The translations under genes were made by a program, and so were the position numbers. DNA of 64,000 nucleotides from Pardosa pseudoannulata (taxonomy: Eukaryota; Arthropoda; Arachnida; Araneae; Lycosidae). Every line of letters starts with the position of its first letter. The stretch's first letter is position 1. Location: positions 1 to 64,000 of the forward strand of contig JAGEOH010000203.1 in the NCBI GenBank assembly GCA_032207245.1, written 5' to 3'. Shown in pieces: positions 29,704 through 39,687 of the stretch. The notes beneath the pieces are model-generated. The model made no database searches and had not been told where the DNA came from. It saw only the letters and a program-made list of their open reading frames with translations.

Positions 29704-30668
29704 ATTTGAATTCAAAGGTAATCATAAGAGATAAAAAGTCCAAAAGAGACGAGGTATAATATGCGCAATTTGAGAGGCCCATAGAATGCACTGACGTAAA
29801 AATAAACGAAAAATTCTAAGAATTAAAAACATTGCCAAAGACTTAAACAAAGAGGACTTAAATAGATTCGAAGATTTTGCAAATGCGTGCAAGTGGGATG
29901 AACAACAACAAGGACTAATATTTTACAGCTTTATCGAAGAAGAAGAGGAGCGGACTACCAAAGAACAGTTTATAAAGCTTTGAAAACTGAAATTTTAAAC
30001 ATTTTATACCCCAAAGTGTCTTTGAACAAAATAAAAAAATTAGAAAACACCAAACAAGTTAATTTCAGACGGATCGAGGAATACCGTGAAGAAATTAGGA
30101 AAGGTATATATGAGTATAAGATGGTGTGAAAACTGTCTAAGAAAGAAGTTGAGCGCCATGAGTCTGACTACTTTATGTCTGGACTTGACAAATACACCTC
30201 AATTAAGCTTGTTGAGCAAAACTTGGATTTAGAAAATATCAATGAAGTGACAGCGTACTTACTCAAATTAGAGGAAGGAATTATGTATCAACAAGAAATA
30301 AGAGATTCGATCACGGATTATGACAGTTCTGATAATAATAAAAAGGGGTTTTCTCCTATTGCAAAACGTCTACTCATGAAACAGAAAACTGCTATAAAAG
30401 AACTCGAAGTAAGAGAAATGTTCCAACAGATAGAAATCCGTGAAAAGAGAACGAATGACATCCAGATTGGAGTCACGATAAAAGGAATAAGTTTAGATGC
30501 CACATTAGATACTGGCTCAAGCAGATCATATATATGTAGACAAACCGTTTAAAAATTAGGACTTACAACTTGCATAGGAAAGCCTTTAGTTATAGTATTT
30601 GGTGAGGGAAGAAGAACTACAATTAAGGAAATGGCAGAATTGGAATTCTTTGCAAATTTAAAAAAATA
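29704..30668 (+). pseudogene. Gag-protease of element A, left part
   Basis: The LTR leader reads into DLNSKVIIRDKKSKRDEV. Then decayed Gag (FRRIEEYREEIRKGIYEYKM) and 30175-30552 (ESDYFMSGLDKYTSIKLVEQ) with protease TLDTGSSRSY. Stops at several points. The frame at 30668 (NLKKYK) continues as VHCYVLETLPVKLLLG at 33833 once B is removed. Confidence 0.85.
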
Positions 30669-30673
30669 TAAGG

Positions 30674-30722
30674 TGTTATATTCTATTATTTTATTAAACC
30701 CCAATTATGTTAAACACTAATA
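30674..30722 (+). repeat. 5' LTR of element B (49 bp)
   Basis: Holds TTATTTTATTAAACCCC then ATG at 30707, so the LTR supplies the start motif and start codon. Three other copies: 33779-33827, 20118-20166, 37877-37925. Confidence 0.93.
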
Positions 30723-33088
30723 TGGGGGCGATACAAAAAAGAGAGTTGTCAAGTGATGACTGTGACCAGGAGGTCAGAAAACTGTTAGAGGAATTGGAGG
30801 TGCTTATGTATACATGTGAGTTGGAGAACAGACAAAAAGAGGAATGGAAGAAAATAGTTTTTGAGTTGGCTAGCAGGGAGTTAAAAATTTTTATTGTACG
30901 AAATCTAAGAGTGGAGGAGCCATTGGAAATTTTAAGAGAGAAATTAGTAAATAGGGTAGAACTAGCAGAAAGGAAGCTCAGCAGGGAGAAAGAGAAGAAC
31001 GAATTGGCAGAATGTGTTATAAGTCAAATTAGGGAGATCATAGGACAGGGTTATGGGAAACCACAAAGGCGAGAAAACAGATGTTACTATTGCAATAAAC
31101 AGGGACATGTAGCTAGGTTTTGTTACGCTAGAAAGGCAAGAGAAGACGAAAATAATAAAAACAATTTGAATTATGTTAATGTAGAAAGTGTAATCAGTAG
31201 TGATTCGGAATTACGGGAGGAACGTGGATACAGCCGAAAAAATTATAAAAGAGTAAAGTTAGCTTCAAAAGTAAAGAAATACGAAAGAGCTGGAGAATGT
31301 AAACGAAGGAAGCTAAACCTAGAAAGATATATCGAAGAATTTAAAAGAGTTTTTAATGAAGAACAGGGAACAATTAGATACTGCCGCATAGAGAAGTGCA
31401 AGATCCCGACAGAAGAAGGAAAGAAAATCTACAAGAAGGGTCAGATGGTTCCACAGGCACTTATAGCAGATACAGTAGAACACATAAAAGATTTGGTAAA
31501 GCGAGGAATTATTAGAGAGTCAAAATCGATGTGGAGAAATCCAGTTAGAGCTCTTAGAAAACCTAATGGAAAGATAAGACTCGTAAGTAATTTGATTGCA
31601 CTGAATGACATTGTAGAGAAAGATGAATATAAACTAGCGAATATTAGAGACGTAGTGAGAGCCACGCAAGGTGCTACCGTAATGTCAGTAGTGGATTTAA
31701 AGGAGGCATATTATAGCATTGAGATAGAGGAACAGGATAAAGCGAAAACAGCATTTGAATTCAACGGGAGAGTATATGAATGGAACTCAATGGTGATGGG
31801 ATATAAAAACTCAGCCCAAATACTACAGAGAATTATGGATGGAATATTTAGGGACTTGAAAGGGAAAGGAGTGGAGATATATATGGATGATATAGTAATT
31901 TATAGCAAAAGCACTGAAGAACATGATAGGCTGTTTAGAGAAGTTTTAAAACGGTTGCAAGAAAACAATATGAATTTAAACCCAACCAAGATACAGTTTT
32001 GTGAGAAAGAAGTAAAATTATTAGGTGTAACGTTAAATGGTGTAGATATGACACCTTCTGAGATAAAGAAGAACGAAGCGTTAGAGTTTCTAGTTCCTAC
32101 GAGTGTTTCAGATATGAGAAGATTTCTAGGCTTGACAGGGTGGTTTCGAAATTTTATAAAGAATTATGCCGAACAGACAGTACACTTAACCAATAGTCTG
32201 AAAGGAAATGGAAAACTTTGGAAGTGGACAGATGAAATGAATAATGAATTTAATAATATGAAGAAGGTTTTGGGTGAATTAGGAAAACTACAAATAGTAA
32301 ATTATGACAAAGAATTTTTATTAAGAACAGACGCAAGTAATATTGGAATGGGTGCGGTATTGTTGCAGAAGAATGAAAAGGAAGAGTGGGTGCCTGTACA
32401 GTGGGCATCGAAAAAGTTTACGCCAGCAGAAGTGAAGTATGGTATATCAGAAAAAGAGATGTATGCGGTGTTTTGGGCAGTTAAGAAGTTCGAATATGAG
32501 CTTAAAGGACGAAAATTTAAAATTGAAACAGATCATAAAGCACTGGAGGAAATAAGAAATAAAGCAGACTTTAAAAATGCTAGAATTAATAGATGGATAG
32601 AGAAAATCCAAGAGTTCGACTTCGAGATAAACTACAGGAAACCCAGTGAGATGGTAGTAGCCGATAGCTTAAATAGAATATACACTGCAGAGGAGAAAAA
32701 TAAGAAGGAAATGATAAAAGCTAGAAGAGATAAGCAAATTGAAGGAAAACACAGAAAACACATTAAAGAAGTTGATGGAAAGAAAATATGGGTATTTGAT
32801 AGCGGCAAAGAAGGGGAAATACCGGTAGAAGAGGCGAGAGAGCAAATCATCAGGGATTATCATTTTAAACTAAACCATAGGAGTTGTACTACTGTCTATT
32901 ATGAGTTAAGGAAGAGATATTATTGGCCAGGCGTGAAAGAACAGATAAGAAGAGTTTTAAAAGAATGTGAAACATGCCAGAAGTATAATAGAAAGACATC
33001 TGGAGGTAGCGATTTCATAAGCACTACACGTTATTTAGAAAAGGTTGGGATAGATTTGATTGAATTTAGAGATGAAAAAAAATTGTAG
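30707..33088 (+). CDS. Fused Gag-Pol of element B, no protease seen
   Basis: 793 residues from the ATG inside the LTR (MLNTNMGAIQKRELSS). Order: coiled-coil-like Gag (ELAERKLSREKEKNELAE), canonical knuckle CYYCNKQGHVARFC at about 31082-31125, a basic linker, RT (VRALRKPNGKIRLVSN, SVVDLKEAYYSIEI, IYMDDIVIYS), RNase H (LRTDASNIGMGAVL, ETDHKALEEI), integrase zinc region (HFKLNHRS, CETCQKYN) and first D (KVGIDLIEF). The knuckle-to-RT linker of roughly 100 residues lacks any DSG/DTG box. The frame ends at a TAG after an A8 run (DEKKL); one more A would let it continue as IVVLAIDYFTRR, so this is a frameshift. Confidence 0.93.
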   Translation: MLNTNMGAIQKRELSSDDCDQEVRKLLEELEVLMYTCELENRQKEEWKKIVFELASRELKIFIVRNLRVEEPLEILREKLVNRVELAERKLSREKEKNELAECVISQIREIIGQGYGKPQRRENRCYYCNKQGHVARFCYARKAREDENNKNNLNYVNVESVISSDSELREERGYSRKNYKRVKLASKVKKYERAGECKRRKLNLERYIEEFKRVFNEEQGTIRYCRIEKCKIPTEEGKKIYKKGQMVPQALIADTVEHIKDLVKRGIIRESKSMWRNPVRALRKPNGKIRLVSNLIALNDIVEKDEYKLANIRDVVRATQGATVMSVVDLKEAYYSIEIEEQDKAKTAFEFNGRVYEWNSMVMGYKNSAQILQRIMDGIFRDLKGKGVEIYMDDIVIYSKSTEEHDRLFREVLKRLQENNMNLNPTKIQFCEKEVKLLGVTLNGVDMTPSEIKKNEALEFLVPTSVSDMRRFLGLTGWFRNFIKNYAEQTVHLTNSLKGNGKLWKWTDEMNNEFNNMKKVLGELGKLQIVNYDKEFLLRTDASNIGMGAVLLQKNEKEEWVPVQWASKKFTPAEVKYGISEKEMYAVFWAVKKFEYELKGRKFKIETDHKALEEIRNKADFKNARINRWIEKIQEFDFEINYRKPSEMVVADSLNRIYTAEEKNKKEMIKARRDKQIEGKHRKHIKEVDGKKIWVFDSGKEGEIPVEEAREQIIRDYHFKLNHRSCTTVYYELRKRYYWPGVKEQIRRVLKECETCQKYNRKTSGGSDFISTTRYLEKVGIDLIEFRDEKKL

Positions 33089-33762
33089 TGCTTGCCATCG
33101 ATTATTTTACAAGAAGAATGTGGGGAAAAGTGATATAAAGCAAACACTCACACAAGGTAGTTGAATTTATAAAGGAGTTATGTACACAAGGAAAAAAACC
33201 AGAGGAAATCATCACCGATAATGGGAAGGAGTTCTCAAATGAAAGACTGCGGGAGTTGTGTAGTCAGTTAAGCATAAACCATAGAAAGGTAAGCATCGAG
33301 TCACATAGAAGTAATGGGCGATTTGAACGGAGTATTAGGACATTGAGAGATAGTATACTCAAGAGTAAGAAATCAAACTTTGTGGAGAAAGTGAAGGATA
33401 GCATTGAAAAGTATAATCTCAGTTTCAATGCAGGAGTGAAATGTACACCAGTGGAAGCAACGTTTGATAAGACAGGCAAGGTTATGATAGAGAATAGTCC
33501 AGAAGGAAGATATGCGGAAAGATTCAAGTGTTGGTATAGAGAAAATTTTATTAAAAATCAAAAGGTGAGAGTAGCGAAGAAAGAAAATCTAGCAGGGTGC
33601 GGAAAGTACGTCAAAGGGAGGTTTTTGGAGTTAGGCAAAATAGTTGAAGTATGCCAAAATGATTCGTATGTAGTTAGGCTCGAAAATGGAAGATACGTAA
33701 AGAAAAGACACTACGATTTAAAAGGACTGGGTAATAAAGAGAAAGGTGTTGTAGGAGACTAG
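33089..33762 (+). pseudogene. Integrase second half of element B
   Basis: Continues from the A8 frameshift: AIDYFTRRMWGKV, one stop at about 33136, then IITDNGKEFSNERL (D2) and SNGRFERSIRTL (E), and the tail RVAKKENLAGC..RYVKKRHYDLKG ending 33762. The core from 33256 is open. Only about two lesions separate it from a full integrase. Confidence 0.88.
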
Positions 33763-33778
33763 CCGTCTGGGAGGGGGA

Positions 33779-33827
33779 TGTTATATTCTATTATTTTATT
33801 AAACCCCAATTATGTTAAACACTAATA
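33779..33827 (+). repeat. 3' LTR of element B (49 bp)
   Basis: Identical to 30674-30722 over all 49 bases; preceded by the polypurine tract. Confidence 0.95.
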
Positions 33828-33832
33828 TAAGG

Positions 33833-36360
33833 TGCATTGTTATGTGCTTGAAACCCTACCAGTGAAGCTACTCCTAGGCAATGATTTTATTTTTAGAAAC
33901 GGATTAATAATAAATACTGTCAACATGTCTATAAAATTCAAGGATGGTAACGATATAAAGTTCTCGATGAATGAGTTAGATATAGAGAAAGAATTGGATG
34001 AAGTCTTGGACAAAGAAGTGTGCTTATACGCGTCCAATGAAGAAATAATTAAAAGATTTGAATTGTATAAAACTTCTAATGATAATTTTACTAGGATTAA
34101 GTGCAAGAGAATAAAGTTTAATCTAAAGAAAGAAATTTCCACACTTCAGTCGTGCTCGTACTCCATACCGCATAAGTATTTACAGAAGCGAAGAAAGAAA
34201 TTAAGAGGTTACTAAACGAAGGTGTAATTGAGTATAGTGAATCTAAATATGCAAGTCTATCCTTCTTCATTCAAAAAAAGAACCTGGAATTACGCTTAGT
34301 AGTTGACTAACAGAAGATAAATGATTATATAGAAGACGACCCCTTTCACATTCCTAAAATTGATGAATGTATTAGAAACATGGGCGAAAATAAATACTTT
34401 ACTCAAATTGACCTTAAGAACGGATTCAACCAATTGCCACTAACGAAAGAAAGTAGAATACTCACGTCATTCCTACTAAATGGAGAACAATATCAATATA
34501 GAACGATACCATTTGGCATAAAACCAGGTCCCACGATCTTTCAGAGAAATATTTCTCGGATACTTAGAGACATTGACAACTGTTTTGTCTATATAGACGA
34601 TATAGTAATATTTAGTAAAACCCTCAAGGAACACAACAAAATTGTAATTCAGGTATTGAATAGACTATACGAAAATAGCGTTAAAATCAACTTTGCAAAG
34701 TCAAACTTTCTACAGACTTCAGTAAAAATATTGGGATATATAATTTCCGAAGATGGAATAAAGCCAGATACAAGTAGTATCAATAAATTAGCGATAGACG
34801 AAGAAATAAAGAATAAAAAGAAATTACAATCATTATTAGGAGTCCTAAACTGGTATAGAAAATTCATACCACGATTGTCGATTAGAATAAATGAATTAAC
34901 GGACATGTTAAAGAAAAATACAAAGAGCTATGGGCTCACTACCAATCAAAAAAGAGAGATTCAAAAGATTGTTAAAACCATAAAGGATAGTAAGCTAGAC
35001 TTTCCAGATTATTCTGAAAAGTTTAGATTAGAATGTGATGCTTCCCAAAAGGGAATAGGAAGCGTATTAACACAAAAAAACAAAATTATTGGATATTTTA
35101 GCAAAAAATTTAGTGGAACAGAACTAAATTACGCCGTGGTAGAAAAATAAATTTTTGCAATTCTCTTATCGTTATTACACTTTCAGGACATAATACAAGG
35201 ATGTTATGTAGAAGTGTATACTGGTAATAACAACTGTACATTTCTAGCCAAAAAGGTAACTTCCAGAATGTTAAGATGGAAGGTTTTAATGAATAAGTTT
35301 AACTATAATTTGTTTCACTTAGCTGGGGAAAAAAATGTGTGGCAGATAATTTATTAAGATACCTATTTCTAACAGAAAGAAGCATTAAAGAAGTTCACGA
35401 TGAGGTTGTTGAACCCTGTTGTCTATTAAAGAAAAATGGTTACGTAGTAGATAACAAAAATAGACTTATATTATCTACTAATAAGGAGTTAAAGTACTTA
35501 GAACAAATACATCTGTTGAGTGTGCATAGAGGTGCTTCCACAATGTACTATAATATAAAGGATGAAGTTTATATAAAAAATATTCATTACAAAATTAGAA
35601 AGATTCTAAATAAATGCAAAGTCTGTGCAAAATACAAATTGGAAAACGTCAAAGGATTAGTTAAACAGCAAATTAACTCAAAAGAAATGTTTGAACGAAT
35701 ATCTACCGACATATATAACCCCTTTTTATTAAATCAGTTTGATTCTGAAGAGATAAGAGAGACAGGATATATACTGTCTATAACAGATATATTTTCCAGA
35801 CTAACAAAGTTACATTTTGCTACTAGAATGGATTCTACTGAGGTAATTAAAGCCTTTGAAGATTGGAAAAAACCTTCGGAGTCTTTAAAATTGTGATATC
35901 AGACAATGGTAAGCAATTTACGAATATGAAAGTAAAAATTATTTCGACGAGAATAGTGTTAAGCATATATTAATACCGGCTTACACACCGAGTAGCAACG
36001 GTATATCTGAAAGGATCAATAAGACAATGTCATTTATTTTGTCTATTAACAAAGGAAAAAATGTTGAAGTAATAGTGAAGGCGGCAGAGAATACCCTTAA
36101 TATAAATTTTAATCGCAGCATAAAAACATATCCATACTGTGCTTACCATAAGAAAAATTTCTTTGATCTAAGGAATAGAATAAAAAATATAAAAATAGTG
36201 AATAAACAAAATGGTAAAAACTCAAAATATAAGCAGGGAGATATTGTGTATAAAAAAATCGTAAATGCAAAAAAGTTAGATCCTAAATACACTACACCAA
36301 AAAGAATTATGGATGTTGGGAAGAGAGGTACATGGGTCAAGCTAAATGGTGAAAAAGGAT
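33833..36360 (+). pseudogene. Protease end, RT, RNase H, integrase of element A
   Basis: 33833-34215 ends the protease (LETLPVKLLLGNDFIF). RT: a stop near 34308 within LRLVVD*QK, then 34380-35150 (TQIDLKNGFNQLPL, VYIDDIVIFS, LNWYRKFIPRLS) and RNase H start (LECDASQKGIGSVL). 35339-35896: integrase zinc region (HLLSVHRG, CKVCAKYK), D1 (STDIYNPF). Then ISDNGKQFTN, NGISERINKT and 36027-36362 with the tail (RGTWVKLNGEKG). At least four disruptions. Confidence 0.9.
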
Positions 36361-36399
36361 AAACTCATATTAAGGATCTAAAACCTAGGGGGAGTAGAA

Positions 36400-36627
36400 T
36401 GTGATAAAATACCACATGATCATGTTTGTTTGTTTAAATTTTAATATATCAATGTTTATTTTAAATAAACTATAAAAGCCTTCCTAGCCCTAAGGGGATC
36501 CAAGAATTAATAAATATGTTTATAATCAATAAAAAGTCTATTAACCATGCGCAAAAAGGGACAGGCCTTAAAATTACAAGTTTGATAGAATCTTTCCTCC
36601 AAACAGGCCAGATCCCAGGTTATACCA
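36400..36627 (+). repeat. 3' LTR of element A (228 bp)
   Basis: Opens TGTGATAAAATACCACATGA. The uninterrupted leader ORF starts at ATG 36516 (MFIINKKSINHAQKGTGLK) and has ITSLIESFLQTGQIPGYT at the LTR end. Confidence 0.93.
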
Positions 36628-36632
36628 GTAAT

Positions 36633-37406
36633 CTTCTTTTCCCGTGTTTTTAAGTTTAAATATCTTTTTCCTTCCACCAAGTCTCTACTTATTAAGTTAA
36701 TATTGCTTCCTGTGTCTAGTATTGCCATGATTGTTTCCCCGTTTATACGTACTTCTTTCGTTTTGATATCTTTAGTGTCTGTGTGTAAGTTATTTAGGAT
36801 GTATTCTTTGTTGTTACATTTTGTTGAGTATTTAGGAGATGTATCTTCCAGTTCCTTTTTATCTTTTCCCGCAGAGGGTATAATAGTTTTCATGTGCTTC
36901 TTTTCTCTCCTAATCTTTGCCATTTGTTGTTCGTACAATTTGATTTGATTTATGCGGTCGATGTAGTTTTCGTACAAAGGTTGATGCGCAAAAAAGTCTC
37001 GGAACATAAAGAACGCACTGTCATGTAAATAGGTCTCGTAAATTAATTTTTCGCATATTGTTCATCCATACTAGAATCGTATGCTATCTTAATAACTCTT
37101 TCTAACCATATGCTCGTTGGCTCATCTAGTTTTTGTCTTGCATTTAAGATATTAAATAGTGTTGTTCTTCAGCAATTTTCATTAATCTACCTTTAAGTTG
37201 TCTCCATGTTACATTTGTAAATTTTTGAGAATTTTTTATTATCCTTGAAGTATCCATATCAACAATTTTCAAGAAGTGAGATAATTTAGCTTTATCGTCA
37301 ATGACATTGTTTACTTTGAATAGAAGCTCTAGAAGGGCCATGTCTGCTTTGGCATTAGCAATTCTGAATGTTAATCCCGGTTTTAAAAGATCTGCATTGG
37401 GTGCCA
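36633..37406 (-). pseudogene. Gag and protease of element H
   Basis: The minus-strand start at the LTR/primer-site junction (MAPNADLLKPGLTF) leads to 37144-37428 Gag. After frameshifts 36633-37007 has KEVRINGETIMAILDTGSNI (protease DTG) and continues into 29253 after A is removed (REKKIT + NVFNQQN). No zinc knuckle seen. Confidence 0.82.
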
Positions 37407-37465
37407 TGTTGTAGAAATTAACAAGCATATGGGGTTTATTTATTAATATTTATGTATCTTCAACA
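37407..37465 (-). repeat. 5' LTR of element H (59 bp)
   Basis: On the minus strand TGTTGAAGATACATAAAT..., with ATAAACCCC upstream of the gag start. Confidence 0.85.
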
Positions 37466-37470
37466 GATTA

Positions 37471-38210
37471 TGTGAGTATTAAGGAGTATTACAATGAGAT
37501 TGTAGAGACAAACAAAATATTTAGTTATCTATATAATTGTGGAAAGGTGGAAACAGAGAGAAGGTTAGAGGAAATATTTTTAGAAGGTCAAAGTTAGGCT
37601 ACTGATATGAAGCTGTATTCAATAAATAAACGATATAGCAGTGTGGCAGAGGTTTTTAAATTTTTTGAACGGCTGGAGGAGGAGCTCTGTCGCACATGAA
37701 ACAGGAAACCAGCGCAGTTGAGCACAAGGATTCGTCAGTACATAGAAAACGTACGTGGTCATCAATGCGATGCAAGTACCATAAAAGCACTAGTCACAAT
37801 AGTTCTAGCTTAAATCTTAATGGTAAAAGAAAGACCACAGGAGAAACAACGAAAGGGGTACGTAATGAGAATAACCTGTTATATTTTGTTATTTTATTAA
37901 ACCCCGATTATAGTAAACACTAATATAACCTATATCTAAGAGAAAAAAAAGAAAAAAGCAATATACGCGACGTGATTGTGGAAGGTGATTTACCTAACAA
38001 GAAAATTGATTTCTGTGTTGATTCCGCATCAACACGATGCTATACGAGAAAGGATATTGTAAAAAGTGTTGTTCTACGAACAACAATGTGTTTTGAGCTT
38101 GTGAAGCAAAACCCGGTTGTGTTTAGGAAATTGTCTGGAGTATGAATATTAGAAATATTTATACCCAAAAGTTATTAAATAGTATATTTATGATCGACAA
38201 TGTAGGAACA
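37471..38210 (+). pseudogene. Gag-protease of gypsy J, right part, with a 49-bp solo LTR in it
   Basis: Continues 20751: VSIKEYYNEIVETNKIFSYL, a knuckle remnant CKYHKSTSHN (CHHC type, last Cys lost), then after the solo LTR at 37877-37925 a protease (IRDVIVEGDLPNKKIDFCVD then SAST, near 37965-38035). Stops at several points. Ends at about 38210 where minus-strand remnant K begins. Confidence 0.75.
37877..37925 (+). repeat. Solo 49-bp LTR, B family, TSD TAACC
   Basis: Perfect TAACC on both sides (37872-37876, 37926-37930). Same length as B's LTRs with about four substitutions. It shows the 49-bp unit behaves as a true LTR that recombined out its interior. Confidence 0.92.
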
Positions 38211-38214
38211 GCAA

Positions 38215-38572
38215 TAAAAGTCATCATAAACACCTATTAAATTCTTAATCTTTCCTTTCAAAACTTTAACAATCTCGTCTTTGTAAATTCTCTGTTGTGC
38301 AGTTCTATTAAGTCTTTTAATTCTTCCGTTTGATTCATTATAAAAGGAAGTTGTGCGGCGTAGAACAATATTACTTTCTTCTACGCAACATATAACTCAT
38401 TAATTACATTCTCCTTAAATTGGTCTACAATCAAGGTTTTATATTTATTTATTCATAGATGGCAGAAACAAAAATTTCTACTTTATGGCTTTCTCGAGAA
38501 TTTGTAACTCTACCCCACGCTCGTCTTAAAAAATAATCCATCCCGGTAATTATATAATGATTATGAATTTTC
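38215..38572 (-). pseudogene. Integrase remnant of gypsy K, left part
   Basis: Minus strand: NHYIITGMDYFLRRAWGRV at about 38500-38560, then decayed integrase sequence to about 38215 (KTLIVDQFKENV-like). Split from 39688 onward by Merlin 4. Confidence 0.7.
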
Positions 38573-39679
38573 GGAACAGATGCGTTTTTTTTGTCCATTG
38601 GGCAAAAAAATGCACTTGATACCCTTTTGGGCAAAAAAATGTTGATTTTATTTTCCCGCCAAAATGTATAAAAAAGAATTTTTTTTAATCCCTTAAAATG
38701 TCAATCGATGATATAGAAATTGCACTGACAAAGATGAGCACTTATGATCTGGTAAGAGTTTTAAGAGACATAGATCTTTTAAAGAAGAATCAAAAATGTA
38801 AGTTTTGTTGTTTGTTCATGGTTGAGAAGAATTGTGGTTTGGCTACAGAAAACGTTGTCTGGAGATGTGACAACAAATATTGTGGAAAGTATAGAGGTAG
38901 ACTTTCCATACGGGATGGCTCTTTTTTTGCTGGGTTAAATTTGCCTCTATTAAAAGTTATTAAAGTTTTACTGAGATGGGCACTAAATGTGCGTCAAGTG
39001 TCAATTTGCCGTGGAATGGGCATTGATAGTAGAACATTCAAAAAAATAATTTGTAAATTTATTGAAATAGTGAAGGTGTTTGATAAAAGACAGGATAAGT
39101 TAGGAGGTCCCGGAATTTTGGTAGAAGTCGATGAAACTGCTTTGAATCATAAGATCAAGGCGAATAGAGGCAGAGCCCCCAAGAATAAAACGGATGCCTT
39201 GTGTATTGTCGAGGTAGAAGATAAAATAACCCGTGCATTTGCCTGTATAATCCCTGACAAAAAGGCGGATACAATGATTCCAATCATTGTTGAGAATGTT
39301 GAAAAAGAAAGCACGATATGGACCGATGAGCATAAATCTTATAAAAGATTGAATTCGTTAGGCTATAATCACGACACTGTTTGTCATAAGAAGCAGTTCG
39401 TAAATTATGAAACTGGTGTCAATAGTCAATCCGTGGAATCATTTAATAATGAGCTTAACCTTGAGATAAAAAGAAGAAAAGGTGTAAAAACAGAAAAGCG
39501 TAAGGATTTTTTGGATGAGTTTGTTTGGAAATTTAACAATAGACACACCAATATAGTTTCGAAAATACTTCATCTTCTTAAAATAAAATTTATAAGTTAA
39601 ATGTTTTTTATGTATACTTTATCATAATTTTTATTTATAACATTTTTTTGCCCATTGGGCAAAAAAATCCAACTGATCC
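38573..39679 (+). mobile_element. Merlin element 4 (1107 bp), intact transposase
   Basis: Ends GGAACAGATGCG and (complement) GGATCAGTTGGA, each followed by a hairpin of the form ATTTTTTTGCCCA-ATGGGCAAAAAAATG. Flanking 8-mers GAATTTTC (38565-38572) and AAATTTTT (39680-39687) match at 6 of 8. Inserted in the integrase of K. Confidence 0.9.
38698..39600 (+). CDS. Merlin (ISXO2-like) DDE transposase, 300 aa, intact
   Basis: Start ATG 38698 (TAATCCCTTAAAATG). N-terminal Cys finger C34, C37, C57, C62 (QKCKFCC, WRCDNKYC). Helical region with VRQVSICRGMGID (helix-turn-helix-like). Catalytic D145 (VEVDETALNH), D210 (IWTDEHKSY), E247 (SVESFNNELN), a DD36E spacing. GRAPKNKTDA follows D145. No internal stop, and the length equals the 299-residue homologue at 52279-53178, so it could be active. 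It would cut and rejoin the element's inverted ends in the nucleus, giving 8-bp duplications. Confidence 0.93.
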   Translation: MSIDDIEIALTKMSTYDLVRVLRDIDLLKKNQKCKFCCLFMVEKNCGLATENVVWRCDNKYCGKYRGRLSIRDGSFFAGLNLPLLKVIKVLLRWALNVRQVSICRGMGIDSRTFKKIICKFIEIVKVFDKRQDKLGGPGILVEVDETALNHKIKANRGRAPKNKTDALCIVEVEDKITRAFACIIPDKKADTMIPIIVENVEKESTIWTDEHKSYKRLNSLGYNHDTVCHKKQFVNYETGVNSQSVESFNNELNLEIKRRKGVKTEKRKDFLDEFVWKFNNRHTNIVSKILHLLKIKFIS

Positions 39680-39687
39680 AAATTTTT

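Larger units (their letters stand above)
30674..33827 (+). mobile_element. Gypsy element B (3154 bp), identical 49-bp LTRs, TSD TAAGG
   Basis: The two 49-bp LTRs (30674-30722, 33779-33827) are identical and begin TGTTATATTCTATTATTTTA and end ACACTAATA. Perfect duplication TAAGG (30669-30673, 33828-33832) inside A's protease gene, whose frame is restored when B is removed. Primer-binding site begins TGGGGGC. Polypurine tract GGGAGGGGGA. Very compact: one fused Gag-RT-RNase H-integrase frame with no visible protease. Confidence 0.95.
29259..36627 (+). mobile_element. Gypsy element A, TSD GTAAT, hosts element B
   Basis: LTRs 29259-29703 (445 bp including a 202-bp nested solo LTR and its 5-bp TSD) and 36400-36627 (228 bp). 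Perfect duplication GTAAT at 29254-29258 and 36628-36632, inside H's protease region. The purine tract AGGGGGAGTAGAA precedes the 3' LTR. B is inserted at 30674-33827. Pol is frameshifted in several places. Confidence 0.93.
20752..37465 (-). mobile_element. Gypsy element H (host of the nested stack), 59-bp LTRs, TSD GATTA
   Basis: LTRs at 20752-20810 and 37407-37465 (TGTTGTAGRAATTAACAAGC...). Perfect duplication GATTA at 20747-20751 and 37466-37470. On the minus strand the 5' LTR ends CTACAACA and is followed by TGGCACCC (primer-binding site; the ATG at the junction starts gag). The element is interrupted by F (22198-26343), Merlin 3 (26745-28003) and A (29259-36627). Removing them with one target copy each restores continuous protein homology. 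Own sequence is about 3.9 kb. Confidence 0.9.
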
